A DNA stretch of 58,291 nt from Bilophila sp964538355 (GTDB taxonomy: Bacteria > Desulfobacterota > Desulfovibrionia > Desulfovibrionales > Desulfovibrionaceae). Every line of letters begins with the position of its first letter. Positions within the stretch are counted from its first letter, which is position 1. The stretch spans positions 1-58,291 of the forward strand of contig CAZIFC010000010.1 of the NCBI GenBank assembly GCA_964538355.1, given 5' to 3'. The position numbers were made by a program, and so were the translations under genes. The notes under the pieces were generated by a model. That model searched no databases. It worked only from the letters and a program-made list of their open reading frames with translations, and had not been told where the DNA came from. Positions 41,163 through 52,437 of this stretch are shown one piece after another.

Positions 41163-41194
41163 GGGACAGGACGTTGCCTGTCCCGTTCCGTTTT
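41163..41194 (+). terminator. Terminator after thiF
   Basis: GGGACAGG (41163-41170) pairs with CCTGTCCC (41177-41184), then GTTCCGTTTT. Confidence 0.7.
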
Positions 41195-41213
41195 GAGAGC
41201 GGATTGGGAACGG

Positions 41214-41251
41214 AAAAGCCGTCCCGGGCCATGCAGGTTCGGGACGGCTTT
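41214..41251. terminator. Bidirectional terminator between thiF and the Tim44-like gene
   Basis: AAAAGCCGTCCCG and CGGGACGGCTTT form a 12-bp stem with a 13-nt loop, placed 24 bases from the stop of the Tim44-like gene. Confidence 0.75.
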
Positions 41252-41274
41252 GTCTGTGTTGCGGATTGGGCCAG

Positions 41275-42243
41275 CTACATGTTTTCGACCTGCTGGATGC
41301 CGTCAAGCTTCCAGTTGCCCTCGCCGGAAGCCGGGCGGATGAAGTGCCAGATTTCGCGGACGTCGACGGGCGTTTCCTGAGAGGGATCTTCGCGAAGCAG
41401 AACGTTGAAGTAGACCTGCGCGATCTGCTCGTCGCCCACGGTGTCCACGGAGACGAGCGAGGCGTTGACCAGCATGATTTCCGTGTTTCCGGGCGTCTTG
41501 TCCTCGGCGGCCTGCTGCTGAAGTTCCTTCATGAAGGCGGGGGTGGAGAACTGTCCGATGTCGGAAAGATCGCGCTTGTCCCACGCCTTGTTCAGGCGGG
41601 AGTAGGCGGCTTTCGCGCCACGGAGGAATTCTTCCTCATCGAAGCCGGAAGGCTTCTTCACCTCGTCCTGATACAGGTTTTGCTGTCCGGTGGGAGGCGT
41701 GGTCAGGGCGTTCCAGTCGAAGCCGCCGCGGTTCTGCGGTTCCTGCGGCGTTGCGGTACGCTGCTGCATGGGTTCAGGATCAGGGGTGCTGCGGAGGGCA
41801 TCGAAGCCGCCCGCGTTGGGCTGGCCCGCGCCCTGGGTCGCGGCGCGGCGTCTGCTGCCGAAGAACTTGAATGCAAAGAACAGCAGTGCGGCAATCAGGA
41901 TGATGTCCAGGAACCCGCCGCCGCTGAATCCGCCGCCGAAAAGCAGCGAACCGAGCAGGCTGCCGGCGAGAAGGCCGCCGAGCATACCTCCCATACCGCC
42001 GAAAAGCCCGCGTCCGGCAGGGGAGGCGTTGTTGGCCATTTGCTGCTGCCCCTGACGGTTGGTCTGCTGATTGACGGAGGAAGAGGTAGAGGGCAGCGGT
42101 TTCGTGTAGGGCTGGCTCATGGACGGACGTCCGCCGAAGGAACGGCCTCCGCCGATACGGGCGGCGTCAGCTTCGCCGTAGGCGAAAGCCAGCATGACCA
42201 GAACCAGTACGGCACTGAGACAGGCATAGAACGATTTGGGCAT
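41275..42243 (-). CDS. Exported Tim44-like domain protein
   Basis: The 322-residue protein has a Sec signal peptide (KSFYACLSAVLVLVMLAFAYGEADA, cleavage near residue 28), a Gly-rich hydrophobic stretch at about 80-122 (GMGGMLGGLLAGSLLGSLLFGGGF... IILIAALLFFAFKFF), which probably anchors it in the membrane, and a C-terminal Tim44-like domain at about 200-322 (FDEEEFLRGAKAAYSRLNKAWDKRDLSDIGQFSTPAFMKELQ). In bacteria such proteins are of unknown role, often in the envelope. Immediate neighbours on this strand are the DUF4198 and comF genes. Confidence 0.82.
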   Translation of the reverse strand: MPKSFYACLSAVLVLVMLAFAYGEADAARIGGGRSFGGRPSMSQPYTKPLPSTSSSVNQQTNRQGQQQMANNASPAGRGLFGGMGGMLGGLLAGSLLGSLLFGGGFSGGGFLDIILIAALLFFAFKFFGSRRRAATQGAGQPNAGGFDALRSTPDPEPMQQRTATPQEPQNRGGFDWNALTTPPTGQQNLYQDEVKKPSGFDEEEFLRGAKAAYSRLNKAWDKRDLSDIGQFSTPAFMKELQQQAAEDKTPGNTEIMLVNASLVSVDTVGDEQIAQVYFNVLLREDPSQETPVDVREIWHFIRPASGEGNWKLDGIQQVENM

Positions 42244-42472
42244 GATGTGTCCTCTGGATGGTTGGGGCAGGCGTTTCCTGCCGCAGGTTTGGTTGTTTCA
42301 TTCTATAGGGTAAGGATGAAATCGCTAAAAAGCAAGAGCAACGGGAGATACAATTCTGGCTGTCGCCGGCGATTATCAGAGCCTGCCGAAAGGCTTTTTG
42401 CCGTTGCGGAAGCGGACGTTCCCTTGGGAGCGTCCCGTCCGGCAGCTTCAGCCCTTCGGGGTGCCCGCATGG

Positions 42473-43360
42473 TTATTTTTTGCTTGCAGCCTTGGACATG
42501 TCACTGATGTATACCCAGAAGATCGTTTTTGTTTCCAAGGGCTTTTGACGTCCGTCAGGGTCCTGGAGGGGATCGCCGGCCATGCTGGTCGAAAAGGCCC
42601 ACCAGCCGGGCAGGGGGCAGGTGAAGGTGAAGACGCCCTGGCTGTCCGTTTTGAGCTGCTGGACGTCGCCAAAGGCCGAGATGGATTGCGGAACAAACGG
42701 TTTGTCTTCTTTTTTGGGTTTAGACGGCGTTTTCTGCTCTTCCTGTGCCACGGCGTCGGGTGCGACCGGTTCCCCGACCTCGGGCTTGATGGCGGGATCG
42801 AGACGGGACACCTCGATGATCGCTCCGGGCATCGGCTTGCCGTCGAACATGGCCTGCCCGCTGAAGGACATGCCCGCGTACAGCCCAAAGGGGCGGCTCA
42901 GGGGCACGACTTCAAAGTTCACGTTGTCGGGCTTGTTCCAGCCCTCCGCAGAACCGTAGGCCGGAACCTGCACCTTGGTGATGTACTGGACGAAGGTATC
43001 CTGCTCGGGAAACCAGCAGGGCTTGGTCTGCATGATAAGATGGTAGACCCCCGGATGCGGCAGGGCTATTTCCGTCGTCCACGCCCGCGCACCGTAGGCC
43101 ACGGCCTCCGCGATGACGGAAAGGTGTTCGCTGCGCTCCATGTTTTCGCCGCTGTAGCGCAGAGCGGTGAGAACCTGCGGGCGTTCGATGGGAAAGCCCT
43201 GCCCCGTGGCGGGGTTGACCACGGCGACGATGAGGCCGAGCGTCTTCTTTTCCGGGTCGTCGATCATGGGCGTATCGGGCAGGATCAGCCCGAGATCGGC
43301 AAAGGCCGGAGTTGTCAGCAGGGCGGCCAGACCGAGGGCCGTCAGGAATTTTCCAAACAT
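42473..43360 (-). CDS. Periplasmic DUF4198-domain protein
   Basis: The 295-residue protein begins with a signal peptide (FGKFLTALGLAALLTTPAFAD). The body fits DUF4198, a periplasmic beta-domain sometimes associated with nickel/cobalt uptake (NikK-like): LILPDTPMIDDPEK, ALRYSGENMERSEHLSVIAEAVAYGARAWTTEIALPHPGVYHLIMQTKP. The end is TDSQGVFTFTCPLPGWWAFSTSMAG. A charged Pro/Lys insert (about 205-238) interrupts it. Metal dependence is inferred from the family only; no transporter gene adjoins. It lies 25 bp downstream of comF. Confidence 0.75.
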   Translation of the reverse strand: MFGKFLTALGLAALLTTPAFADLGLILPDTPMIDDPEKKTLGLIVAVVNPATGQGFPIERPQVLTALRYSGENMERSEHLSVIAEAVAYGARAWTTEIALPHPGVYHLIMQTKPCWFPEQDTFVQYITKVQVPAYGSAEGWNKPDNVNFEVVPLSRPFGLYAGMSFSGQAMFDGKPMPGAIIEVSRLDPAIKPEVGEPVAPDAVAQEEQKTPSKPKKEDKPFVPQSISAFGDVQQLKTDSQGVFTFTCPLPGWWAFSTSMAGDPLQDPDGRQKPLETKTIFWVYISDMSKAASKK

Positions 43361-43385
43361 GAAACGCCTCCGCGATGTGTATGTG

Positions 43386-44219
43386 TCAGCTTTTCAGGGA
43401 GCGGTTGCTCCAGTCGTACTGGAAATCGTGTCTTTCGTGCGGGGTCCGCGCAATGACGGCTACGTCCACGGCGGCGGCTCCGCCGTGCTGATCGAGCAGG
43501 GCACGCGCGGCCCGGCGCAGGGTTGTGCCCGTCGTGCAGGTATCGTCGACCAGCAGAATGCGCTTGCCCCTGACTTCGGGAAGGGACAGGAACGCACCCT
43601 TGAGGTTTGCCGCGCGTTCGTCCCTGTTCAGCCCGACCTGATGCCGGGTTGGGTGCTGGCGGAGCAGCAGGCGGGGCAGGAGAGGCGCGCCAAGGGCTTC
43701 AGCCAGAGGGCGGGCAAGCTCCTGGCACTGGTTGAACCCGCGCTCCCGAAGGCGCGTGGAGTGCAGGGGAACGGGAACAATGGCATCTGGACGCGGAAGA
43801 TCCTTGCAGGAGTGGGCGAGGAAACGTCCGAGCAGATGAAGGACGGCAGGGTCCGCCCCGAACTTTCCGCGCAGGAGCAGGCTTTTCAGCGCACCGCCGT
43901 AAACGCCGTAAAAACGGAAATGTTCCCACGGGGGCGGCGTGTCGCGGCAGGCTTGGCACAGTTCCACGGGAGAGTCGGGGTGGGCGTGCAGTTCGCCGCA
44001 CAGGGGGCAATACCCTTTTTTGCGCGGGCGGAGCAACGCCCGGCAGGCGGGGCAGAGCGGTATCTTTGCCGTGGTTTCGTCGCTGGAAGAGGGGGGGAGT
44101 TCTCCGCGGCTCAGGGGGGAGAACGGAATGTGGCAGAGGATGCACCGCCGTTCGTCCAGCGAGGTGGCATGGAGAAGATCCCGGAGGGGCTGAAGAAAGC
44201 GGAAAGGGCTATTGATCAT
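43386..44219 (-). CDS. comF: ComF-family phosphoribosyltransferase-like protein
   Basis: The 277-residue protein has an N-terminal zinc-finger part with several C-x2-C pairs (CILCHIPF, CPACRALL, CPLCGELH, CQAC) and a C-terminal PRTase domain (LVDDTCTTGTTLRRAARAL as PRPP loop, preceded by GFNQCQELARPLAEAL). ComF is linked to late competence/DNA uptake, where it handles incoming single strands, and also occurs in non-competent species. It overlaps the flavoprotein gene by 11 bp, implying one transcript. Confidence 0.88.
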   Translation of the reverse strand: MINSPFRFLQPLRDLLHATSLDERRCILCHIPFSPLSRGELPPSSSDETTAKIPLCPACRALLRPRKKGYCPLCGELHAHPDSPVELCQACRDTPPPWEHFRFYGVYGGALKSLLLRGKFGADPAVLHLLGRFLAHSCKDLPRPDAIVPVPLHSTRLRERGFNQCQELARPLAEALGAPLLPRLLLRQHPTRHQVGLNRDERAANLKGAFLSLPEVRGKRILLVDDTCTTGTTLRRAARALLDQHGGAAAVDVAVIARTPHERHDFQYDWSNRSLKS

Positions 44220-44847
44220 GGGTGTTTGCTGATGGGTTTGCGGCCTTGGACGCCAGTTCCTGAAGCTGGGCTAGGGTCTGGGGTGTGATATCCGCAGGCG
44301 TTTCTACGCCGCGCAGCAGGAGCGGATCGCGGAGTTCGAATCCCAGCGCACCCAGAAAACAGCGCAGAATGAGCAGGTTGGCCTCAAAAAGGCGTTCTCC
44401 CCGGGTGCGGGCCGCGCAGATGGCGGCAAAGGCCGGACGCCGGGATGTTGCGGAGGGTGACGGCATGGCCCAGAATCTTTGGGCGCGATCAATGAAGCCC
44501 TTGAGCAGGGCGGGCGGGCCGTAGAAATAGACGGGGAGGCACAGGATCAGGGTGTCGGCGCGGTGCAGGCGGCGGAAAAGCCCCGGCACGTCATCCCCGT
44601 CGAGAACGCAGTGCCCGGGATGGGTGGTGCAGTGTCCACAGCCGGTGCAGGGGCGGATGGCATGTTCGCGGAGGGTGACGGCATCAAGCGAGGCGCACGG
44701 CGAGAGAGCCTGTTCCAGCAGGCCGGCGATGGCATCGGTGCTGCCTCCGGCGTGCGGGCTGCAGGACAGCAGGCAGACCTGCGGGTGTGTATCGGGGGGG
44801 TCCGGTTCTGCGCCGGGGGCAAAGGGCGGTTCCATGCGTGTATCCAC
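44209..44847 (-). CDS. Flavodoxin-like NAD(P)H-dependent FMN reductase with Cys cluster
   Basis: The 212-residue protein has the flavodoxin-like start VCLLSCSPHAGGSTDAIAGLLEQAL and the iron-sulfur-flavoprotein-type motif C-x2-C-x2-C-x5-C (PCTGCGHCTTHPGHCVLDGDD), followed by LILCLPVYFYGPPALLKGFIDRAQRFWA. Such proteins reduce quinones or other acceptors using FMN; the cysteines may hold an Fe-S cluster or be structural. The start is uncertain: a second Met at residue 5 is also possible. Its 3' end overlaps comF. Confidence 0.78.
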   Translation of the reverse strand: MDTRMEPPFAPGAEPDPPDTHPQVCLLSCSPHAGGSTDAIAGLLEQALSPCASLDAVTLREHAIRPCTGCGHCTTHPGHCVLDGDDVPGLFRRLHRADTLILCLPVYFYGPPALLKGFIDRAQRFWAMPSPSATSRRPAFAAICAARTRGERLFEANLLILRCFLGALGFELRDPLLLRGVETPADITPQTLAQLQELASKAANPSANTHDQ

Positions 44848-44971
44848 TGTCGCTTCCGCCAGCTTCCTCTGTATGGAGGAGCGGCGGAGCCTTTCCGGTG
44901 GCGGCGTTTCGGGGAAAGCGGAGCGTCGGATATCCGCCGGGGAGATGTTGCGGGCCGGTCAACGGGGCAAA

Positions 44972-45003
44972 GCCTGCTCCAGCCGGGAAGGGCCGGAGCA
45001 GGC
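44972..45003 (-). terminator. Terminator after argF
   Basis: GCCTGCTCC (44972-44980) pairs with GGAGCAGGC (44995-45003). On the minus strand TTTGCC follows. It ends argF 8 bases beyond its stop. Confidence 0.6.
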
Positions 45004-45011
45004 GGTCTGTT

Positions 45012-45914
45012 TTAGTCGCTGAACACCCATTCGAGGATGGCTTTCTGGGCATGGAGGCGGTTTTCCGCTTCGTCCCAGACGATAGAGGCTTCGCTTTCGA
45101 TGACCTCGTCGGTGACTTCCTCGCCGCGGTGGGCGGGGAGGCAGTGCAGGAACTTCGCGCCGGGAGCGGCAAGGCTCATCAGCTCGCTGTCCACGCAGAA
45201 GCCCTTGAAGGCTTCCTCACGCTTCTTCTGCTCGTCTTCCTGCCCCATGGAGGCCCAGACGTCGGCATAGATGTAGTTTGCTCCGTCCACGGCGATCCTG
45301 GGATCGTGCGTCAGGAAAATCTTGGCTCCGGACTGGAGCGCGAGGGAAAGCAGCTGCTGGTCAGGTTCGTAGCCGGGGGCGATGGCCATATTGAGCTGGA
45401 AGGGGAAGTACATGGCGGCTTCAATCCAGGAGTTCGCCATGTTGTTGCCGTCGCCCACCCACGTTACGGTCACCTTGGAAAAGTCGGGGGTACGTTCGTA
45501 GATGGTCAGCAGGTCGGCCATGACCTGGCAGGGGTGGCCTTCGTCGGTCAGGGCGTTGACCACCGGGATGGAGCCGAATTCGGCGAGTTCGTCCAGCTTG
45601 ACCTGTCCGAAGGTACGCACGATCATGCAGTCCACATACCGGGAGAGGACGCGGGCGGTATCGCGCAGCGGTTCGGAGCGTCCCAGCTGGCTTTCGGCGG
45701 GCGTCATGAAAATGGTGGTTCCGCCGAGCTGGCGGACAGCCACGTCAAAGGAGACGCGCGTGCGGGTGGATGCCTTTTCGAAAATGAGTGCAGCCACCTT
45801 GCCGTCCATGCAGTGACCGCGATAATGGGTGTCTTTCATTTCCTTGGCACGGCGGATGATTTCCCAGGCCCCGCTGTGTCCGAGGTCGCGGATTTTCATG
45901 AAATGCTTTGGCAT
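45012..45914 (-). CDS. argF: Ornithine carbamoyltransferase
   Basis: ArgF joins ornithine and carbamoyl phosphate to citrulline. The 300-residue protein has the carbamoyl-phosphate loop EKASTRTRVSFD, ornithine-side DEGHPCQVMADLLT, and the C-terminal HCLPAHRGEEV. The first 18 residues, MPKHFMKIRDLGHSGAWE, are normal. Start 45914 has AGGAG 6 nt upstream; a longer frame from 46217 has no homology. Its promoter holds an internal 12-bp palindrome (45997-46008). argB is 21 kb away. Confidence 0.95.
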   Translation of the reverse strand: MPKHFMKIRDLGHSGAWEIIRRAKEMKDTHYRGHCMDGKVAALIFEKASTRTRVSFDVAVRQLGGTTIFMTPAESQLGRSEPLRDTARVLSRYVDCMIVRTFGQVKLDELAEFGSIPVVNALTDEGHPCQVMADLLTIYERTPDFSKVTVTWVGDGNNMANSWIEAAMYFPFQLNMAIAPGYEPDQQLLSLALQSGAKIFLTHDPRIAVDGANYIYADVWASMGQEDEQKKREEAFKGFCVDSELMSLAAPGAKFLHCLPAHRGEEVTDEVIESEASIVWDEAENRLHAQKAILEWVFSD

Positions 45915-45987
45915 GGTGTTCTCCTGTGTGGACGCGTTGGAAAAATGGGGACATTCCGCAGCCGGTGTCCGGCGGCACGGCCCTGTT

Positions 45988-46016
45988 TTTGTAGAATCAT
46001 TCGAATGAAAAGTAAA
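45988..46016 (-). promoter_or_regulatory. argF promoter with palindrome in spacer
   Basis: On the minus strand TTTACT (46016-46011) and TACAAA (45993-45988) are 17 bp apart. The spacer contains TCATTCGAATGA (45997-46008), a perfect 12-bp palindrome. A repressor bound there would block polymerase; ArgR is the obvious candidate, though the site does not match the E. coli ARG box. Confidence 0.5.
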
Positions 46017-46104
46017 GGATGGCCGGGACTGTGCGGAAAAGCCGATCCAGAAGGATTCTGGGCAAGGCCAGCCGTGTTTTGCCGGGCTGCGTCCGGGAGG
46101 GAAC

Positions 46105-46620
46105 ATGCGGATAGCCATGCTTGAACGGGGGGCGGTTCCTGCGGCTGCGGAGGTCATCCGCCATGCGTTCGCGACGGTGGCGGAACAGTACGGGCTGACG
46201 GAGGAAAATTGCCCCACGAACGGGGCCTTTCTTTCCGATGCGGTGTTGTTCCGCGATGTTGATGACGGCGTGATCCTGTTTGGGGCGTTTGACGGGGAAA
46301 CGCTCTGCGGGGTTGTCGGGCTTCGCAGGAAGGGGGGTGCGCTGTTTCATCTGGAGAAGCTGGCCGTGGACCCGTGGAGCCGCCGCCGGGGGTGCGGAGG
46401 CGCGCTGCTGCGCCGGGCTGTGGAGGCGGTTCGGCAGGCGGGGGGCGGTACGGTTTCCATCGGGGTCATGTACGAGAACCGGGAGCTGGTGCGCTGGTAC
46501 GAGCGGCACGGCTTTGTCCGCACGGAAATCAGGAAGTTTGCCTACCTGCCCTTTGTGGTCTGTTTTATGGAGTGCCGGTGCGCTCCGGAGGCTGTTCAAC
46601 TGCTCAGCTCAGGCGATTGA
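46105..46620 (+). CDS. GNAT-family N-acetyltransferase
   Basis: The 171-residue protein has the GNAT acetyl-CoA fold: FHLEKLAVDPWSRRRGCGGALLRRAVEAVRQ carries the Q/R-x-x-G-x-G/A pyrophosphate loop (RRRGCGG), and IGVMYENRELVRWYERHGF is motif B. Substrate unknown. It lies 31 bp before the MFS transporter gene and is probably co-transcribed, which may hint at detoxification or export of an amine. Confidence 0.83.
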   Translation: MRIAMLERGAVPAAAEVIRHAFATVAEQYGLTEENCPTNGAFLSDAVLFRDVDDGVILFGAFDGETLCGVVGLRRKGGALFHLEKLAVDPWSRRRGCGGALLRRAVEAVRQAGGGTVSIGVMYENRELVRWYERHGFVRTEIRKFAYLPFVVCFMECRCAPEAVQLLSSGD

Positions 46621-46651
46621 CCGCCTCCCAAAGCGGACGTACAAGGTTCCC

Positions 46652-48112
46652 ATGAAAACGCAATTTCCCGGTTCCTCCTGCCATAGGGAGCGATCCGCCG
46701 TCTCCCTGCGGACGGTCATCATCGCCGTGGGCGCGGCCCAGTTCATGCTGCCGTTCATGCTTGCGGGGGTTGGCCCGCTGCTGCCCGCCATCGGGCAGGA
46801 TCTGAACGCCAGCGCGATGCAGCTCAGCCTCATCAATGCGGCGTATACGCTGTCGCTGGCCATCTTCCATCTGGTGGCGGGACGAGTGGGGGACATGGTC
46901 GGACGCAGGCGGCTGTTTCTCAGCGGCCTGTCCCTGTTCATGCTCATGTCGGCCTTGCTGCCTTTTGTGACCAACATCTGGCTGTTTCTGCTGTGCCGCT
47001 TTGTGCAGGCCACGGGAACCGCAGTCATGAATACCTGCGCGTTGGCCATTCTTGCAAGCTGTTCTCCACCGGAGCAGATGGGCAAGGTGCTCGGCCTGAC
47101 ATCCATCGGGGTGTACAGCGGGCTGTCGCTCGGGCCGGGGCTGGCGGGGCTTCTCGGCACGGCCCTGGGCTGGCAGTTTTTGTTTTTCAGCGTCGTGCCC
47201 ATCGGGATCATCGCGTGGCTCCTGATGTACTGCAACGTGCGTCAGGACTGGAAGGACGCCCCGGACGATCCTTTCGACTGGAAGGGGAGCCTCAGCTACA
47301 CGCTGGGCGTCAGCCTGCTCTCGGTCGGGGCGATCTGGGTGCTGTCCGGTGCATGGGCCGTTGGCCTGCTGGTGTTGGGGTTCCTGTTCGTCGGGGTTTT
47401 CCTGTGGTCGGAACGCCGCTCCCCGCACCCCATTCTGGATATCGATTTCCTTGTGCACAACAAGGCCTTTGCCCTGAGCACGCTTGCCGCATTCATCAAC
47501 TACAGCTCCATTTTCGGAGTGGCCTTCTACTTCAGCCTCTATCTTCAGGGGGTGCACGGGCTGACGCTGCTGGAAACCGGGATGCTGCTTTCCGTCCAGC
47601 CGCTGGTGCAGGTTTTCATCTCGCCGCTTGGCGGGAGGATGGCGGATCGGCACGGCGCGGACGTCATTGCGACGATCGGCATCGCCGTCTGCGGCATCGG
47701 GCTGCTGCTGGCCTCCGGGCTGGACGGAGAGTCCTCCCTGTGGGTGGTCACCGTGATCCAGCTGGTGATAGGTTCGGGCATTGCGCTGTTTGCTTCGCCC
47801 AATACCAGCGCGATCATGACCAGCGTGGACGCGGCCCACATGGGGCAGGCTTCCGGTCTGGTCGGCACGGCCCGCACGCTCGGCACCCTGACGAGCATGG
47901 TCATCATCTCCCTGACCATGCACGCCTATCTGGGGGACAGCCAGCTCGACGCCACCAATATTCCTGATTTTCTTACCGCCATGCACATCAATTTCACCCT
48001 GTTCGGGGTGCTGAACCTGCTTGGCATCTTTTGTTCGCTCGGAAGGATGGGAAAGCATGCCAGGCGCATCCCGCACTGGCTGCGTCCCTCCAGCTACAAG
48101 CACCACCATTAA
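46652..48112 (+). CDS. MFS transporter (DHA2-type drug/proton antiporter)
   Basis: The 486-residue membrane protein has about fourteen hydrophobic helices. Motif A of major facilitators is seen as AGRVGDMVGRRRLFLSG in the loop between TM2 and TM3, and motif C-like GVYSGLSLGPGLAGLLGTALGWQFLFF. The fourteen-helix pattern suggests the DHA2 drug:H+ antiporter subfamily. Substrate unknown. The ATG at 46652 is preceded by AAGG. hypE begins 12 bp after its stop. Confidence 0.87.
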   Translation: MKTQFPGSSCHRERSAVSLRTVIIAVGAAQFMLPFMLAGVGPLLPAIGQDLNASAMQLSLINAAYTLSLAIFHLVAGRVGDMVGRRRLFLSGLSLFMLMSALLPFVTNIWLFLLCRFVQATGTAVMNTCALAILASCSPPEQMGKVLGLTSIGVYSGLSLGPGLAGLLGTALGWQFLFFSVVPIGIIAWLLMYCNVRQDWKDAPDDPFDWKGSLSYTLGVSLLSVGAIWVLSGAWAVGLLVLGFLFVGVFLWSERRSPHPILDIDFLVHNKAFALSTLAAFINYSSIFGVAFYFSLYLQGVHGLTLLETGMLLSVQPLVQVFISPLGGRMADRHGADVIATIGIAVCGIGLLLASGLDGESSLWVVTVIQLVIGSGIALFASPNTSAIMTSVDAAHMGQASGLVGTARTLGTLTSMVIISLTMHAYLGDSQLDATNIPDFLTAMHINFTLFGVLNLLGIFCSLGRMGKHARRIPHWLRPSSYKHHH

Positions 48113-48124
48113 GACAGGTTGGAC

Positions 48125-49141
48125 ATGACAAAAAAGCTTCTTCTGGATTGCGGCAGCGGCGGCAGAGCCTCCCAGCGTCTCATCAACGAACTGTTCCTTG
48201 AACAGTTTGACAACCCTATCCTGCGGACGCTGGACGATGCGGCCCGGCTGGAACTTTCCGGCCCCGTAGCCATGAGCACGGACGGCTACACCGTGACCCC
48301 GCTGTTTTTTCCTGGCGGGAACATCGGCACGCTGGCGGTGCACGGCACGGTCAACGATGTCTCCATGCTCGGCGCGCGGCCCAAATACCTGACCTGCGGG
48401 TTCATCCTTGAGGAAGGGCTGGATCTCGGCCTGCTCCGCAAGGTGGTGGAAAGCATGGCGGAGGCCGCCCGCAACGCCGGGGTGCTCATCGTTTCCGGGG
48501 ATACCAAGGTCGTGCCGCGCGGAGCCTGCGACAAGCTCTTCATCACCACGGCGGGCGTCGGGGAAATCCTTGCCGAACCCGCCCCCTCCGGCAGCCGCGC
48601 AACGCCGGGAGACGCCATTCTGGTCAGCGGTGCCGTAGGCGACCACGGGCTGGCGGTGCTCGGGCAGCGCGACAGCCTGTCGTTTATTCAGGGCGTGGAA
48701 AGCGACAGCGCGGCCCTCAACCGGATGGTGGAACGGCTGATGCTTGAGGTCGGCGATATCCATGTCCTGCGCGATCCCACCCGCGGCGGGCTGGCCACCA
48801 CGCTGAACGAGATCGCCGGACAGTCCGGGGTGGTCTGCTCCATTGAGGAAGCCGCGATCCCGATCCACGACGCCGTGCGGTCCGGCTGCGACGTGCTCGG
48901 GCTGGACCCGCTCTATCTGGCGAATGAGGGAAAGCTCCTGTGTTTTGTGCCGGAGGAAAAGGCCGAAGCCGCCCTTGCCGTGCTCCGTTCCGAACCGCAG
49001 GGCCGCGAGGCCGCCCGCATCGGAACCGTACAGGCCGCGCAGGCTCCGGCCCGGCCCGGTCAGGTGGTGCTCCGCACGCCCATCGGCGGGAGCCGTCTGC
49101 TGTCCATGCTCGAAGGGGATCAGCTTCCGCGGATCTGCTAG
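48125..49141 (+). CDS. hypE: Hydrogenase maturation protein HypE
   Basis: HypE dehydrates a thiocarbamate on its own C-terminal cysteine to a thiocyanate, the source of the CN ligands of [NiFe] hydrogenases. The 338-residue protein shows the PurM-like fold motifs GGRASQRLINELF, TDGYTVTPLFFPGGNIGTLAVHGTVNDVSMLGARP, DTKVV, DPTRGGLATTLNEI, and ends in the essential ...PRIC with the terminal Cys. ATG 48125 has AGGTTGG upstream. No other hyp gene is adjacent; it follows the MFS gene by 12 bp, an unusual neighbour. Confidence 0.95.
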   Translation: MTKKLLLDCGSGGRASQRLINELFLEQFDNPILRTLDDAARLELSGPVAMSTDGYTVTPLFFPGGNIGTLAVHGTVNDVSMLGARPKYLTCGFILEEGLDLGLLRKVVESMAEAARNAGVLIVSGDTKVVPRGACDKLFITTAGVGEILAEPAPSGSRATPGDAILVSGAVGDHGLAVLGQRDSLSFIQGVESDSAALNRMVERLMLEVGDIHVLRDPTRGGLATTLNEIAGQSGVVCSIEEAAIPIHDAVRSGCDVLGLDPLYLANEGKLLCFVPEEKAEAALAVLRSEPQGREAARIGTVQAAQAPARPGQVVLRTPIGGSRLLSMLEGDQLPRIC

Positions 49142-49457
49142 GCTGTCGGGGCGGGCGTATCGGGCCTTGCCGTTCCCTTCGGAGGAGCGTCTCTCGATGC
49201 GTGCAAGGCTCGAAGCCGCCGAGGGGCATGGCTCCTTGCGGAGGCCGCCCGTTGGGCCGGTTGCCCGAACCCCCTCGCAAAGGATTCTGCAAGGCCCGCT
49301 GTTGGGCCGGTCTGATGCCGTGACCGCCCCCGCAGGGCCTTGGGCAGGGCTTTCCTGCCGCAGAAAACAGGCTCTGTTGATTTGCCAATCGGTGCGGCAT
49401 GTCTTATTAGGTTATGAATGCGGCGGACGCCGTATATCCTCTTTCCCGGGAGTTTTC
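49142..49457. other. Intergenic region before secA
   Basis: I see no gene here. GTTGGGCCGGT occurs twice, near 49252 and 49300. CCCGAACCCCCTCGC near 49264-49279 resembles the tail of the dispersed hairpins but has no strong stem. Confidence 0.3.
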
Positions 49458-52013
<2,556 letters not shown>

Positions 52014-52046
52014 ATTATCTTGTGATTATTGAAGAATACGCATGTT

Positions 52047-52100
52047 GGGGAGGGGAAGGGGAACCTTTCTGACTCCCCGAAACCTCTCCCTTTCCCCTCC
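52047..52100 (+). repeat. GC-rich inverted repeat, family 2 (after secA)
   Basis: GGGAGGGGAAGGGG at the left and CCCTTTCCCCTCCC at the right form a long stem with the loop GAACCTTTCTGACTCCCCGAAA. The arms and ACCTTTCTG tip match the element at 21900-21953. Confidence 0.65.
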
Positions 52101-52234
52101 CATGACGCTGTTTATCGGGTCCCTGTCGGCGGTTTGGGGTGGAGCAGCGGGGGACGCTGCGAAGCTTCTGTTTGGTTGCATGAATACGGACGGCGTTTCA
52201 AAGAAGTTCTGCTCCGGGGAGTGCTGCTGATATG

Positions 52235-52275
52235 AAAACTGCCTCCTGCGCGTGGTTGCGGGAGGCAGTTTTTTT
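52235..52275 (+). terminator. Terminator in the secA-MuiA gap
   Basis: AAAACTGCCTCC (52235-52246) pairs with GGAGGCAGTTTT (from 52261), followed by TTTT. It is a normal Rho-independent terminator, 222 bp after the secA stop. Confidence 0.85.
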
Positions 52276-52348
52276 ATAGGGAGCACCCCTTTGGGAGCAT
52301 CGGAAGCAGGGCAGACGGCTGCCGCTCCCGCCCGCCTCTCCTCAGGCG

Positions 52349-52403
52349 GGGCCGGGGGGAAAGATTCCCCCGGTGGGGCACGGGGCAACGCCCCGATATC
52401 CCC
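52349..52403 (-). repeat. Dispersed GC-rich hairpin element, family 1 (copy C, inverted)
   Basis: Read on the minus strand it aligns with copy A at 10665-10721: ATATCGGGGCGTTGCCCCG, then CCCCACCGGGGGAAT and TTCCCCCCGG. Only a few substitutions separate them over about 55 bp. It lies 35 bp before the MuiA-like gene. Confidence 0.75.
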
Positions 52404-52437
52404 TCAACGTACTTGTCTGTAACATGAAGGTGATGTG

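Noticed and set aside
44331..44346. GTTCGAATCCC resembles a tRNA T-arm
   Set aside because: The flanking bases do not form the five-pair stem, no cloverleaf or acceptor is visible, and the site lies inside the flavodoxin-like coding sequence.
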